NCBI RefSeq assembly: GCF_015351235.1
Contig: NZ_JADKSJ010000001.1
Location: forward strand, 310,001 to 374,000
Direction: 5' to 3'
From: Plantibacter sp. VKM Ac-2880
Lineage (GTDB): Bacteria > Actinomycetota > Actinomycetes > Actinomycetales > Microbacteriaceae
DNA: 64,000 nt
The notes below the pieces were generated by a model, which ran no database searches, was not told the origin of the DNA, and saw nothing but the letters and a program-made list of their open reading frames with translations. The position numbers were made by a program, and so were the translations under genes. Of the stretch, positions 26,519 to 35,547 are shown piece after piece. Each line of letters begins with the position of its first letter. Positions within the stretch are counted from its first letter, which is position 1.

Positions 26519-27148
26519 TCAGAGCAGCCGGAGCTCCTGCGCCCGGGTGACGGCTCGGGTGCGGTCGGCGACCTCGAGCTTCTCGAACACATGGAGCAGG
26601 TGGGTCTTCACCGTCGACTCCGAGATGAAGAGTCCGGCGGCGATCGCCCGGTTGCTGTTGCCGGCGGCGACGAGCGCGAGGACCTCCAACTCGCGGGCGC
26701 TCAACTGCGGGCGCGGTGACGAACCGCCCTGGACACGGCCGACGAGGGTCGCCGCGATCGTGGGCGCGAGGACCGTCTGGCCGGACACGACCGAACGGAT
26801 GCCGGCAAGGATCTCCTGTTCCGGCGCCGCCTTCAACAGGTACCCGCTGGCACCGGCCTCGATGGCGCCGAGGATGTCGTCGTCGGTCTCGTAGGTGGTG
26901 AGCACGAGCACCCGCACCCCGGGCAGGCGCTGCACGATGCGGGCGGTCGCCTCCACGCCACCGAGGACCGGCATGCGGAGGTCCATGAGGACGAGGTCGG
27001 GGTGGTGCGCCTCGGCCGCTTCGACCGCGGCGGCGCCGTCGGCGACCTCGGCCACGACCTCGAGGTCGTCGGCGCGACCCAGCAGAGCGACGATCCCGGA
27101 CCGGACGATGGGGTGGTCGTCGGCGACGATGATCCTGATCCGCGTCAC
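26519..27148 (-). CDS. NarL/FixJ-type response regulator
   Basis: 209 residues. The receiver domain has phospho-acceptor Asp56 (LVLMDLRMP) and acidic Asp10/Asp11. The C-terminal LuxR-type HTH is at about 145-190 (LSARELEVLALVAAGNSNRAI and SESTVKTHL). The GTG start at 27148 overlaps the histidine kinase stop (GTGA). It is the last gene of the ATPase-permease-kinase-regulator operon and likely autoregulates it, possibly through the dyad at 30295-30318. Confidence 0.95.
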   Translation of the reverse strand: MTRIRIIVADDHPIVRSGIVALLGRADDLEVVAEVADGAAAVEAAEAHHPDLVLMDLRMPVLGGVEATARIVQRLPGVRVLVLTTYETDDDILGAIEAGASGYLLKAAPEQEILAGIRSVVSGQTVLAPTIAATLVGRVQGGSSPRPQLSARELEVLALVAAGNSNRAIAAGLFISESTVKTHLLHVFEKLEVADRTRAVTRAQELRLL

Positions 27149-28404
27149 CCGCCGACCTCGTCCCCGACGCCGGCAGACGGACCGACACCGACCGGTTCGG
27201 CCACCGCGACCGGCACGCGCACCACCAGCATCGTCCCAGCCCCGTGTTCGCTCACGATCTCGACCGTACCGCCCAGCAGGGCGACGCGGTCGTGCAGGCC
27301 GTGGAGGCCGAAGCCCGCGCCGGGTGCCGTGCCGAGGAGGGCGCCGGCGGCGTCGGGGATCCCGACACCGTCGTCCGAGAGTCGCAGTAGCGCCGAGCCG
27401 TCCGCGACCGACAGCTCGATGGCCGCATGCGACGCGCCAGCGTGCTTCCGGATGTTCGCCAACCCCTCCTGCGCGCACCGTAGCAGCACCACTTCCGCCA
27501 CCCGGGGCAGGTGCTCCGCCGCCACGGCCACGCGCACCTGGACGCCCGTCTCCCGTTCGAAGCGGGTGCCGAGGCGACGGAGACTGTCGCCGAGGGTGGT
27601 GTCCGCCGTCGGCATGGCCGCCATCGTCGCCACGAGCGCCCGCGCCTCGCCGAGCGCGTCGCGCGCGGTGGACTCGATGAGGTCGATGCTCTCGAGGGCG
27701 GCGACCGGGCGACCGTCCAGCGGAGCGGCGTCCGGTGTGCCTGCGACGGCCAAGCCGACCTCGGATCGGGCTCGTTGCGCGAGCAGCACCACGCTCGTGA
27801 GGCTCTGGGCGATCGTGTCGTGGATGTCGCGGGCCAGGCGTTCGCGTTCGGCAGCTGCACCGGCCTCCCGGCTCGCCCGTTCCGACTCGGCCTGGGCGGC
27901 CTGCAGGCTCACCAGGAGCCGTGCCTTCTCGTCGCCGAGCTCGGCGATCCGGGTGATCCACAGGCCGAGCGACAGGGCGAAGACGAGCGAGACGCTCTGG
28001 ATCGCGAGCCCCTGCACGATCGCGTCCGGTGTGGCGCCTTGACCGATGATGAAGCCGCTGGCGAGCGTCGCCGCGCTCGCGACGTTGAGGATGATCGCGT
28101 TCCGCGTCTCCGGGGTCAGCACCCACAGCAGCGGGAACACGAGGCACTGCAGGGTCAGGACGTTCGGTGAGAACGCCGTTCCGACGGCGGTGAGCGCGAT
28201 GAGGGTGATCGCGAACCAGAGCCCGCCCTGTGGACGCTCGAGGGTCCGTCGCCCGGCCGTGTAGTAGACGAGGCAGAGCACCGCCAGCACCACCCAGACA
28301 CCGATCACCCGCTCCGGCGCTCCGGCCGCGCTGACGCTCACGAGCGCGCCCACGATCACGCATCCCGCGCCGAACGCGACATCCCACCACCGTCGTCCGT
28401 CCAT
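27145..28404 (-). CDS. Sensor histidine kinase, HisKA_3 family
   Basis: 419 residues. Four to five membrane helices lie in the first about 150 residues with very short loops, the layout of membrane-stress sensors. A coiled coil (about 155-188) leads to the H-box ERERLARDIHDTIAQSL with His195. The HATPase_c domain has the N-box (CAQEGLANIRKHAGA) and G-boxes (DDGVGIPDA, GAGFGLHGL). The start is ATG at 28404 after GGGTGAGG. It pairs with the response regulator it overlaps. Neighbouring exporter genes suggest it senses a membrane-active compound or exporter state. Confidence 0.95.
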   Translation of the reverse strand: MDGRRWWDVAFGAGCVIVGALVSVSAAGAPERVIGVWVVLAVLCLVYYTAGRRTLERPQGGLWFAITLIALTAVGTAFSPNVLTLQCLVFPLLWVLTPETRNAIILNVASAATLASGFIIGQGATPDAIVQGLAIQSVSLVFALSLGLWITRIAELGDEKARLLVSLQAAQAESERASREAGAAAERERLARDIHDTIAQSLTSVVLLAQRARSEVGLAVAGTPDAAPLDGRPVAALESIDLIESTARDALGEARALVATMAAMPTADTTLGDSLRRLGTRFERETGVQVRVAVAAEHLPRVAEVVLLRCAQEGLANIRKHAGASHAAIELSVADGSALLRLSDDGVGIPDAAGALLGTAPGAGFGLHGLHDRVALLGGTVEIVSEHGAGTMLVVRVPVAVAEPVGVGPSAGVGDEVGG

Positions 28405-28439
28405 GTCCTCACCCTCCCACTTCCGCTCGCGAACCGCCG

Positions 28440-29324
28440 TCAGGAGCGACGGACCCAGCGGAAGGAGAGGCGCGTCAAGACGAGTCCGACGACCGCCCAG
28501 ACGACGAGGACGAGCGCGACGGTCGTCAGGTCCCAGCCGCCCGACTGCTCCTGCGCGGCGAAGGAGTCCGGGAGGAACACGGACCGCATGCCCTGCGCGA
28601 TCCACTTCACCGGGAACACGCTCGCGACGTTCTGCAGCCAGTCCGGGAGCATCGCGAACGACAAGTACACGCCGGAGATGAACTGCAGCACGAGCACGAT
28701 GGGGATGATGACGGCCGTTGCGCTCTTCCCGCTCCGCGGCACCGCCGACAGCGCGATCCCGAGGACGGCCGACGTCGCGATCCCGAGGAGGTAGATCCAG
28801 GCGAAGGTGACCCACCGCTCGGGTTCCGTCGGCAGGGCGACGCTGAAGACCAGGTGCGCGACGAGGAGGAGCAATGCGAGCTGGAGCATCGAGGTCACGA
28901 GCACCTGCCCCATCTTTCCGAGGAAGTAGCTGACCACGGGAAGTGGACTACCGCCGAGCCGCTTCAGCGTGCCGTCGCTCTTCTCCGTCGCGATGTCCGT
29001 GGCCAGGTTCTGGACACCGGAGAGGAGGATGCCGGCGGCGATCATGCCGGGCAGGGTGTACGCGGCCTGGGTGACCCCACCCGTCCCGTCCGGCGCCTCG
29101 CCGACGTTCCCCATCGCGCTGAACGCCGCGGAGAAGATCGCCAACATCACGACCGGGAACAGGAAGGTGAAGAACACCTGGTCGCCGGAACGGAAGTAGA
29201 TGCGCGTCTCGTAGCCGATCCGGCTCAGCCCCAGGCGGAGCGTCCGGCCACGGGGCAGGGGCGGGACGAACGGGGAGGCGGCTCGGTCGGTGGACGTCGT
29301 GGTCGTGTCGGTGGTCAGGCTCAT
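28440..29324 (-). CDS. ABC-2 type transporter permease
   Basis: 294 residues with about six membrane helices. The ABC-2 signature region (GTLKRLGGSPLPVVSYFLGK, then the helical core with LQFISGVYLSFAMLPDWLQ and FPVKWIAQGMRSVFLPD) is typical of drug- or lipid-export permeases of the DrrB/YadH kind. The ATG start at 29324 overlaps the ATPase stop (ATGA). It partners the upstream ATPase, with two of each forming one exporter. Confidence 0.93.
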   Translation of the reverse strand: MSLTTDTTTTSTDRAASPFVPPLPRGRTLRLGLSRIGYETRIYFRSGDQVFFTFLFPVVMLAIFSAAFSAMGNVGEAPDGTGGVTQAAYTLPGMIAAGILLSGVQNLATDIATEKSDGTLKRLGGSPLPVVSYFLGKMGQVLVTSMLQLALLLLVAHLVFSVALPTEPERWVTFAWIYLLGIATSAVLGIALSAVPRSGKSATAVIIPIVLVLQFISGVYLSFAMLPDWLQNVASVFPVKWIAQGMRSVFLPDSFAAQEQSGGWDLTTVALVLVVWAVVGLVLTRLSFRWVRRS

Positions 29325-30238
29325 GCTCCTGCTCCCGTCTGGAGGATGACGCGTGGATCGGCGACGTCGGTGGTCGTCGCGGGGTGTCCGGCGCTCGCCG
29401 CGTGGACGAGGCCGAGGTAGATGTCCTCGAGGCTCGGGCGGATGACCTCGAGGTCGCGTGGTTCCCCGCCGGTCGAGGCGGTGAGCTCGGCGACCCTTGC
29501 TGCCGGTGTCTGGGTGCGCTCTTCATGGAGCCCGTCGCCGTCCCGCCACCGGACCACCGGGATCCGTGCCGCCGCACCGCCGATTTCGTCGACCGCGCCG
29601 ATCTCGACGAGTCGTCCGCCGGCGATGACGGCGACCCGGTCGGCGAGCTGCGCGGCCTCGTCGAGGTAGTGCGTCGTGAGGAGGATGGTGGTGCCGTCCC
29701 GCTTGAGGGAGCGGATGAGGTCCCAGAATTGCCGCCGGGCCTCGGGGTCGAAGCCCGTGGTCGGCTCGTCCAAGAAGAGGAGCGCGGGGCGGCCGATCAC
29801 GCCGAGCGCCACGTCGACCCGTCGGCGTTGACCGCCCGAGAGCTTGCCGATGCGCGTGCCGGCCGCGGCGGTGAGGCCGACGGCGTCGATGACCTCGTCG
29901 ACGTCGCGTGGCGCGGGGTAGTACCGGGAGAACTGGGTGAGCTGTTCCCGGACGGTCACGTTCGAGGCTTCGGCGCTCGACTGCAGGACGATCCCGAGAC
30001 GGGCCTTCCAGTCCAGGCCGCCGCGTGCAGGGTCGACGCCGAGGACGCTCGCCGACCCGCCCGTGCGATGCCGGTAGCCCTCGAGGATCTCGATGGTGGT
30101 GCTCTTCCCGGCGCCGTTCGGGCCGAGGAGCGCGAACGTCTCGCCCTCGTGGATGTCGAAGCTGATGCCGTCGACGGCGGTGAAGTCGCCGTACTGCTTG
30201 CGCAGGTCGCGGACCTCGATGATCGGTCGTGTGCTCAT
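29321..30238 (-). CDS. ABC transporter ATP-binding protein (export type)
   Basis: 305 residues. Walker A is GPNGAGKST (residues 39-47), signature KLSGGQRRR, Walker B LLFLDEPTTGFD and H-loop LLTTHYLD. A C-terminal domain of about 80 residues is typical of DrrA/NatA-like exporters. ATG 30238 is preferred by ribosome-site spacing; an in-frame ATG at 30247 is possible. It is the first gene of the exporter/two-component operon. The substrate is unknown; antimicrobial or lipid export is common for this arrangement. Confidence 0.93.
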   Translation of the reverse strand: MSTRPIIEVRDLRKQYGDFTAVDGISFDIHEGETFALLGPNGAGKSTTIEILEGYRHRTGGSASVLGVDPARGGLDWKARLGIVLQSSAEASNVTVREQLTQFSRYYPAPRDVDEVIDAVGLTAAAGTRIGKLSGGQRRRVDVALGVIGRPALLFLDEPTTGFDPEARRQFWDLIRSLKRDGTTILLTTHYLDEAAQLADRVAVIAGGRLVEIGAVDEIGGAAARIPVVRWRDGDGLHEERTQTPAARVAELTASTGGEPRDLEVIRPSLEDIYLGLVHAASAGHPATTTDVADPRVILQTGAGA

Positions 30239-30294
30239 GGTGTCCATGCTCGCCCGGGCCGTCGTCGGCCGGTAGCGGTGGAGCGGTTGATCCT

Positions 30295-30318
30295 GGCATC
30301 CACCGATCGGTTGATGCC
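30295..30318. promoter_or_regulatory. 24-bp dyad upstream of the exporter/two-component operon
   Basis: Arms GGCATCCACC and GGTTGATGCC flank GATC, giving a palindrome with one mismatched pair. The word CGGTTGAT recurs at about 30284, just upstream. It lies about 57 bases before the ATPase start. It is a candidate site for the operon's own LuxR-type response regulator or for an unlinked TetR-type repressor. Confidence 0.55.
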
Positions 30319-30362
30319 GTCGACGCTGGTACCGGTCAAACGCTGACGCCTGCGACGCACGA

Positions 30363-30395
30363 GCGCCCACCCGCCCGAGCAGGGCGGATGGGCGC
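30363..30395 (-). terminator. Hairpin downstream of the lipoprotein gene
   Basis: A 14-bp stem with one mismatch (GCGCCCACCCGCCC / GGGCGGATGGGCGC) and a 5-base loop, starting about 30 bases past the lipoprotein stop. There is no T-run, as is usual for terminators in this window. Confidence 0.6.
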
Positions 30396-30425
30396 GGGCG
30401 GGACGAGCCGGTGCGGAACCCGGTG

Positions 30426-31001
30426 CTAGCCGAGTGCGGCCGTCGAGGCGATGACCACGAGGTCCTCGACGTTCTCGAACCCGGCGGTCTCCTTCGTGAG
30501 CTGGGTGAACGGGACGCCGACGATCGTCAGGTCCTCGAGGGATCCGGTGAACGTGCCAGCGGCCTCGGTGATCTGGCCACCCGCGTTGGTGGCGTTCGCG
30601 GCGGCGGCGGTGAGGCTCGCCGCGCCACCGGAGACGACGGCGTAGCTGCCGGACACCGCGCCGGCTTCGAAGCTCAGCACGCACACGGTCGTCAGCCCGT
30701 CGATGACGGCGGCGGGCGCGAACGAGGCCTTCGCGGCGGCGACACCGGCGGCCGGGACCGCGACACCGCTGGCCGCGCTGAGCGTGTTGACCTGCTCCTC
30801 GGTGCACTTGGTCGCGCCGGACGCCGGTGCCTCCTCGGTGGTGTCCTCGGTGGCCTCCGCCTCCGACGTGGCGCTCGCCTTCGGCTCGGAGTCGGCGGGC
30901 GCTTCTCCGCTGCTGCAGGCGGCGAGCCCGAACAGGCCCAGGACGGCGACGGCGGTCACGGTGGACACGCGGAGACGGTGGCTGGCGGTGGCGATGGACA
31001 T
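30426..31001 (-). CDS. Secreted lipoprotein of unknown function
   Basis: 191 residues. The signal peptide ends in the lipobox LAAC (Cys29), followed by an acidic Ser/Ala/Glu/Thr linker (about 30-62) and a small domain with two Cys (ATKCTEEQ and TTVCVLSF) that could form a disulfide. The domain is hydrophobic and Ala/Val/Gly-rich with no motif I can name. The start is ATG at 31001 after GGGGGAA. It is flanked on both sides by hairpins, so it is probably a single-gene transcript. Confidence 0.82.
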   Translation of the reverse strand: MSIATASHRLRVSTVTAVAVLGLFGLAACSSGEAPADSEPKASATSEAEATEDTTEEAPASGATKCTEEQVNTLSAASGVAVPAAGVAAAKASFAPAAVIDGLTTVCVLSFEAGAVSGSYAVVSGGAASLTAAAANATNAGGQITEAAGTFTGSLEDLTIVGVPFTQLTKETAGFENVEDLVVIASTAALG

Positions 31002-31075
31002 GTGGTTCCCCCTGGAATCGTGAGCGCGGATGGATGCTCTCAGGCCAGGATCGTGCACGGAGGCCGCCGTTTCAA

Positions 31076-31091
31076 TGGGGAGGACTCCCCA
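31076..31091 (-). terminator. Short hairpin between the MATE and lipoprotein genes
   Basis: TGGGGAG / CTCCCCA form a perfect 7-bp stem with a 2-base gap, a few bases past the MATE stop. Possible terminator for the MATE/DedA-fusion transcript; no T-run. Confidence 0.4.
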
Positions 31092-31099
31092 AGGGTCGG

Positions 31100-32440
31100 T
31101 CAGATCCCGGTGCGCATCCAGCCGCTCGTGCGTGCGCGGAGTCCGAGCGTGGTCGCTCGTGCGCCGAGGTATCCGACGAAGAAGGCGAGGGCCAACCAGG
31201 TGAGGCCGGCGGATCCGCCGGGGCCCCAGGCGAGGACGGCGAGGGCGAACGGGAGGAACACGACCGTGTTGAGCAGGCCGGTGATCGCGAGGTACTTCGC
31301 GTCGCCGGCGCCGATGAGGACGCCGTCGAGGACGAACACGATGCCGCCGAGCGGCGTGGTGACGGCGAGCACGATGAGCGCGGGCACGATCAGGGCTGCG
31401 AGCTCGGGGTCGCTCGTGAACACGAGCCCGATGATCGGGCTCGCGAGCGCGACGGCGAGGCCGAGGATGATCCCCGACCCGACCCCCCACTGCAGGCATC
31501 GGACGAGGACGGCGCGGACCCCGCCCACGTCGCCCGCACCGAGACCTTTGCCGACGAGTGCCTGGGCGGCGATCGCGAGGGCGTCGAGTGCGAAGGCGAG
31601 GGTGGCGAAGAGCGTCATGACGAGCTGGAAGCCGGCGAGTTCGTCGGTGCCGAGGTCGGTCGCGACGAACACGGCGATCAGCATCGCCGCGCGAAGGCTG
31701 ACGGTGCGGAGGAACAGCCAGCCACCGGAACGGGCCGCTCCGCCGAGCCCGGCGCGGTGCGGGCGCAGGCTGGCCCCGGTCCGTCGTGCGTGGCGCAGGA
31801 CGACGACGAGGTAGGCGACGACCATGCCCCACTGGGCGATGACGGTGCCGATGGCCGAGCCGGCGATCCCGAGGCCGAGACCGTAGATGAAGAGGAAGTT
31901 GAGGCCGATGTTCGCGGCGAACCCGGCGCCGGCCACGACGAGGGGTGTGGTGGTGTCCTGGAGGCCGCGCAGGAGACCGGTCGCGCCGAACACGAGCAGC
32001 ATCGCGGGGATGCCGAGCATCGAGATGCCGAGGTAGGTGTCGGCCTGCTGGGCGACGGCGTCGGTCGCGCCGAACAATCCGACGAGGGTGGGGGAGAGGA
32101 ACCAGCCGGCCGCTCCGATCACGACACCGAGGCCGAGTGACAGCCAGAGTCCGTCGACGCCGAGCGAGACCGCGCCGCGTTCGTCGCCGTGGCCGAGTCG
32201 GCGGGCGACCGCCGGGGTCGTCGCGTAGGCGAGGAACACCATGAGCCCGATGATCGTCTGCAGGACCGCGCTCGCGACGCCGAGGCCGGCCAGCGGCACG
32301 ACCCCGAGGTGCCCGATCATCGCCGAATCGGCGAGGAGGAACAGCGGCTCCGCCATGAGCGCTCCGAGCGCCGGGACCGCGAGCCGGAGGATGTCGCGAT
32401 CGACCGGCCGGAGTCGTCGTTTGTCCTGTCCCGTGGTCAC
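31100..32440 (-). CDS. MATE-family efflux transporter (DinF-like)
   Basis: 446-residue membrane protein with about 12 helices. Both MATE half-domains are visible: PALGALMAEPLFLLADSAMIGHLG at the N-terminus and ALDALAIAAQALVGKGLGAGD at the start of the second half. It exports cationic or other drugs in exchange for H+ or Na+. The GTG start at 32440 lies 9 bases after the stop of the DedA-fusion gene. No Shine-Dalgarno is present, but TAGGCT ends 6 bases upstream, so a leaderless internal transcript is possible as well as read-through. Confidence 0.93.
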   Translation of the reverse strand: MTTGQDKRRLRPVDRDILRLAVPALGALMAEPLFLLADSAMIGHLGVVPLAGLGVASAVLQTIIGLMVFLAYATTPAVARRLGHGDERGAVSLGVDGLWLSLGLGVVIGAAGWFLSPTLVGLFGATDAVAQQADTYLGISMLGIPAMLLVFGATGLLRGLQDTTTPLVVAGAGFAANIGLNFLFIYGLGLGIAGSAIGTVIAQWGMVVAYLVVVLRHARRTGASLRPHRAGLGGAARSGGWLFLRTVSLRAAMLIAVFVATDLGTDELAGFQLVMTLFATLAFALDALAIAAQALVGKGLGAGDVGGVRAVLVRCLQWGVGSGIILGLAVALASPIIGLVFTSDPELAALIVPALIVLAVTTPLGGIVFVLDGVLIGAGDAKYLAITGLLNTVVFLPFALAVLAWGPGGSAGLTWLALAFFVGYLGARATTLGLRARTSGWMRTGI

Positions 32441-32446
32441 CCGCCG

Positions 32447-32452
32447 AGCCTA
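32447..32452 (-). promoter_or_regulatory. Possible -10 box for leaderless MATE gene
   Basis: TAGGCT on the minus strand overlaps the TAG stop of the upstream fusion gene and ends 6 bases before the MATE GTG start. Confidence 0.35.
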
Positions 32453-35398
32453 GTCGCGGCCACCGACGCGCCCACCCGGGTCGTCGGACAGCGCTCCGGA
32501 CCGCCCGTCCGGCTCCCGCACGAGGAGCGAGCCGCTCAGCGCGGGGAGGTCGCGGAGGCGGATGCCGGTGAGGAACCCGGCGGCTGCGGCGTAGGCGACC
32601 CGCGGCTGGTCGGCGTCCTCACGGCAGGCGAGGAACAGCGGGACGTGCGTGGCACCGAGGCGTCTGGCGACGGCGGCGATCTCGGCGAAACCGTGGAGCG
32701 GATCGACGCGGTGGGCGATGCCCGCCACCGTGCGCACGGCGACACCGTCGGGCTCCGAACCGTCCCGCGCCAGGCCCGACGCCGCGAAGGAGACCGTCGA
32801 CGCCCCCTCCGCGGCGAACCGACGGCAGGCGTCGGTCAGCGCCCGTTCGACGGCGCGACTGAGCTGAGAGGAGGACGGCGTGTCGGGACCGTCTGCGGTG
32901 TCGGGCGTCACCGCGCGCAGGACCGTGTCGAGGGCCCAGCCGCCGACCGTGCCGCCGGGTCCGGGCATCGGCAGCCACGTCAGTGCCGCCAGCACCGCAC
33001 CGCGGGCGTCGGTCACGACGGAGCTGCGAGCCACCGCCTGACCCTGCCCTGCGCCACGGGCGGTCTCGACACTCGCGCCCACGGTGAGACCCAGTTCGGG
33101 CACCCGCCGGTCCGAGACCCACACCGAGGTCAGCGCGCGGATCTGGCTGCGCAGCTCCCAGGGCAGCTCGTCCGACGGCAGCAGGATCGATGACCACGCG
33201 GGCTCCGCGGCAGGACCGTCGCCGGCCGGATCGCTGGCGTCGGCGCCCGAGTCGTCCACCGCAGACAGCTCGAGCACGAGGTCCCGCCCGAGCGGCGACA
33301 CACGCCACCCATCGGGAACGACACTCGGCTCCCGCACGGCGAACGCGGCCGGGGTCAGCCCCGCCTGCTCGGCCGCCGCCGCGAACGCCAGCACCGCGTC
33401 TGAGGCGCCATCGCCTGCGCCGATCGGTTCACCGAGTGCCAGGGCGACGCCCGCGTGCTGTTGGTAGACCACTGCGTGGCCGCCGTCGGCCGTGATGAAG
33501 ATCCGGTTCTCCGGTCGGAGCGCCGATGCCGACAACGGTCCGCCGCCGTCCTCGCGGAGCAGTTCCGCGGCCCGCGCCCTCGCTCGCCGTGCCCCCGGCC
33601 CGACCGCGCCGGGGAGTCGCCGCCTGGTCTGGTTCGCCGCCACCCGGAACGCGTGCCGCGAGAGCACCAGCGCCACCGCCTGCCCCACCCAGAGCACGCT
33701 CGCCGAGATCCAGATCGTCGACGCCACGAGCGGCACCATCGCCAGCCACGTGAACGCGACGAGTGCGAGGGTCGTGAGCAGGTTGCCGACGGTCAGGACC
33801 ATCGCCGCCCACCACGCCCAGCGATGTCCGCGCCGGAGCCAGTTCGCGATCAGCAGGATCGCCACCGTGTCGAGCCCGACGTCGAGGATGGACTCCTGCG
33901 TCAGCGTGGTGGAGCCGAGCGGTCCGTCGAGCGGCAGGAGGGTGACGAGCAGTTGCACCGCGCCGATGACGAGCAGCCCGGCGACCGCGAAGAGCCGCCA
34001 ATCCCGCATCGTCGGTCGCGGCGTCGAACGGTGCTCCCCGATGAGGAGTCGGGCGACGACGACGAACACGACCGTCGCGATCCAGTGCTCGAGGTCGTCG
34101 ATCTTCCCGACGTAGAGGAGGGCGATCGACACCCACGACAGCAGGAGAAGTCGCCAGCGCAGCCGGTACGGGGACCGCATGAAGGCGGTGGCTGTGGCCA
34201 CACAGGCGAGGATGCCGCAACTCGGGCCGACGTCGAGGGCCGTCGCGAGCGATTGCGCCCACGGCCAGTCGAGCTGCGCCAGCGCGGTGGCGGCCCCGAG
34301 CGCGCCGAGGATGCCGACGAGGTGCCCGGACAGGAAGATCGCCGACGCCCGCAGGGTGCCGAAGCGCGCCTCGACCCAACCGCCGAACACCGCGGCGCCG
34401 AGGATCGCGATGAGGTAGGTGAGCGGGTCGGCGGTGATGAACATGCCCGTGAGGACCGTCCACCAACGACCAGCCTCGAGACTCGGGACCCCGTAGGCGA
34501 ACGAGGGGTACCAGGCGGCCTGGTCGATCGGGCGCCACAGCCCGCCGGTGACGACCCCGAGCACGACGAAGACGGTGACGAAGGCGGCGGTCGCCGGTGT
34601 CGTCCTGAGTGCCCAGCGCAACGGGGTGAAGACCGCGGCGATCGCTGCGCGCAGGTCGGTCCGGACGGGAGCGGCGCTGGACGGCGGCGCGGTCGGAGGG
34701 TTCCGCGGGGCCGCCGGCGCGAGGGCCGCCGAGCCGGACGGCGACAGCAGCTCGTCGAGCTCGGCTTCGGTCAGCGAGACCGGGGTGCGCTCCTCGACCG
34801 GCCGGGCGGCGCGCCGACGTGCGCGGAAGACGAGGACGACGGCGATCACGACCGCAGCCGCACCCGCGAGGGCGAGTGCCGCCCAGGAGAAGCGGTGGAG
34901 GAACTCGGTCGCCGCACTCCCGAGCAGCGTCACCACGGTGACGACGAGCGATGCCCAGGCGATGCCGCCGGCGGCGTTCGCGAGCAGGAAGTGCGGGTAG
35001 GTCATGCGGAACATGCCCGCCAGCGGCCCGGAGAAGATGCGGAGGACGGCGATGAACCGTCCGACGAACACCGCCCACGGCCCCCAACGACGCATGAGGT
35101 GCACCGCGGCACCGAGCCGTTTCGGCCCCACCTGCTTCGGGAACCGACGGTTGAGAACCGAGAGGAGTCGTCGCCCGTAGCGCTTACCGATCCAGTACCC
35201 GACCGAGTCGCCGAGGATCGCCCCTGCCGCGGCGGCCGCTGCGACGAACACGGGGTTCAAGCCGCTCGTCGCCGCGAGGAGCGTCGCGCCGATCAGGACC
35301 GTCTCGCCCGGCAGGGGGACGCCGAGGCTCTCGACCGCGACGACCAGGAAGACGACCAGCAGGAGGACTCCGGGCGGGAACTCGGACAACCAGTCCAC
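32450..35398 (-). CDS. Three-domain DedA - rhomboid-like - DUF2156 (LPG synthase C-like) fusion membrane protein
   Basis: 982 residues in three parts. (1) Residues 1-195 form a DedA/VTT domain: ESLGVPLPGETVLIGA (23-38) and GRFIAVLRIFSGPLAG (113-128) match the conserved DedA motifs; DedA proteins translocate membrane lipids such as undecaprenyl phosphate. (2) After a Pro/Ala linker, about 265-460 looks like rhomboid: RWWTVLTGMF, WVEARFGTL, then GPSCG with Ser393 and His438 in a later helix, matching a Ser-His dyad. More helices follow to about 580. (3) About 615-960 is a soluble GNAT-like DUF2156 domain, as in MprF lysyl-phosphatidylglycerol synthases. The GTG start at 35398 follows GGAAGGAG. 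Lipid aminoacylation plus flipping is my inference; see findings. Confidence 0.85.
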   Translation of the reverse strand: MDWLSEFPPGVLLLVVFLVVAVESLGVPLPGETVLIGATLLAATSGLNPVFVAAAAAAGAILGDSVGYWIGKRYGRRLLSVLNRRFPKQVGPKRLGAAVHLMRRWGPWAVFVGRFIAVLRIFSGPLAGMFRMTYPHFLLANAAGGIAWASLVVTVVTLLGSAATEFLHRFSWAALALAGAAAVVIAVVLVFRARRRAARPVEERTPVSLTEAELDELLSPSGSAALAPAAPRNPPTAPPSSAAPVRTDLRAAIAAVFTPLRWALRTTPATAAFVTVFVVLGVVTGGLWRPIDQAAWYPSFAYGVPSLEAGRWWTVLTGMFITADPLTYLIAILGAAVFGGWVEARFGTLRASAIFLSGHLVGILGALGAATALAQLDWPWAQSLATALDVGPSCGILACVATATAFMRSPYRLRWRLLLLSWVSIALLYVGKIDDLEHWIATVVFVVVARLLIGEHRSTPRPTMRDWRLFAVAGLLVIGAVQLLVTLLPLDGPLGSTTLTQESILDVGLDTVAILLIANWLRRGHRWAWWAAMVLTVGNLLTTLALVAFTWLAMVPLVASTIWISASVLWVGQAVALVLSRHAFRVAANQTRRRLPGAVGPGARRARARAAELLREDGGGPLSASALRPENRIFITADGGHAVVYQQHAGVALALGEPIGAGDGASDAVLAFAAAAEQAGLTPAAFAVREPSVVPDGWRVSPLGRDLVLELSAVDDSGADASDPAGDGPAAEPAWSSILLPSDELPWELRSQIRALTSVWVSDRRVPELGLTVGASVETARGAGQGQAVARSSVVTDARGAVLAALTWLPMPGPGGTVGGWALDTVLRAVTPDTADGPDTPSSSQLSRAVERALTDACRRFAAEGASTVSFAASGLARDGSEPDGVAVRTVAGIAHRVDPLHGFAEIAAVARRLGATHVPLFLACREDADQPRVAYAAAAGFLTGIRLRDLPALSGSLLVREPDGRSGALSDDPGGRVGGRD

Positions 35399-35534
35399 GC
35401 GGGCTCCTTCCGACCGGTGCGTCAACGGTAGTCCCTCACCTGTCGACCCACGTCCGACACCGCTCCACCGGTGGTGGACCCGAGCCGTCGTCCAGCTCTG
35501 AGAGAACTCCCGTCCCGTCGTCAGGAGCCGTCGC

Positions 35535-35540
35535 TAGGCT
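35535..35540 (+). promoter_or_regulatory. -10 box of leaderless M13 peptidase promoter
   Basis: TAGGCT, then 7 bases, then ATG at 35548. The nearest AGGAG is over 20 bases from the start codon, too far to serve it. Confidence 0.5.
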
Positions 35541-35547
35541 GAACCGC

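Noticed and set aside
30902-31001. Possible start of the lipoprotein gene further upstream in the open frame
   Set aside because: The signal peptide, the lipobox at Cys29 and GGGGGAA just upstream all fix the start at 31001.
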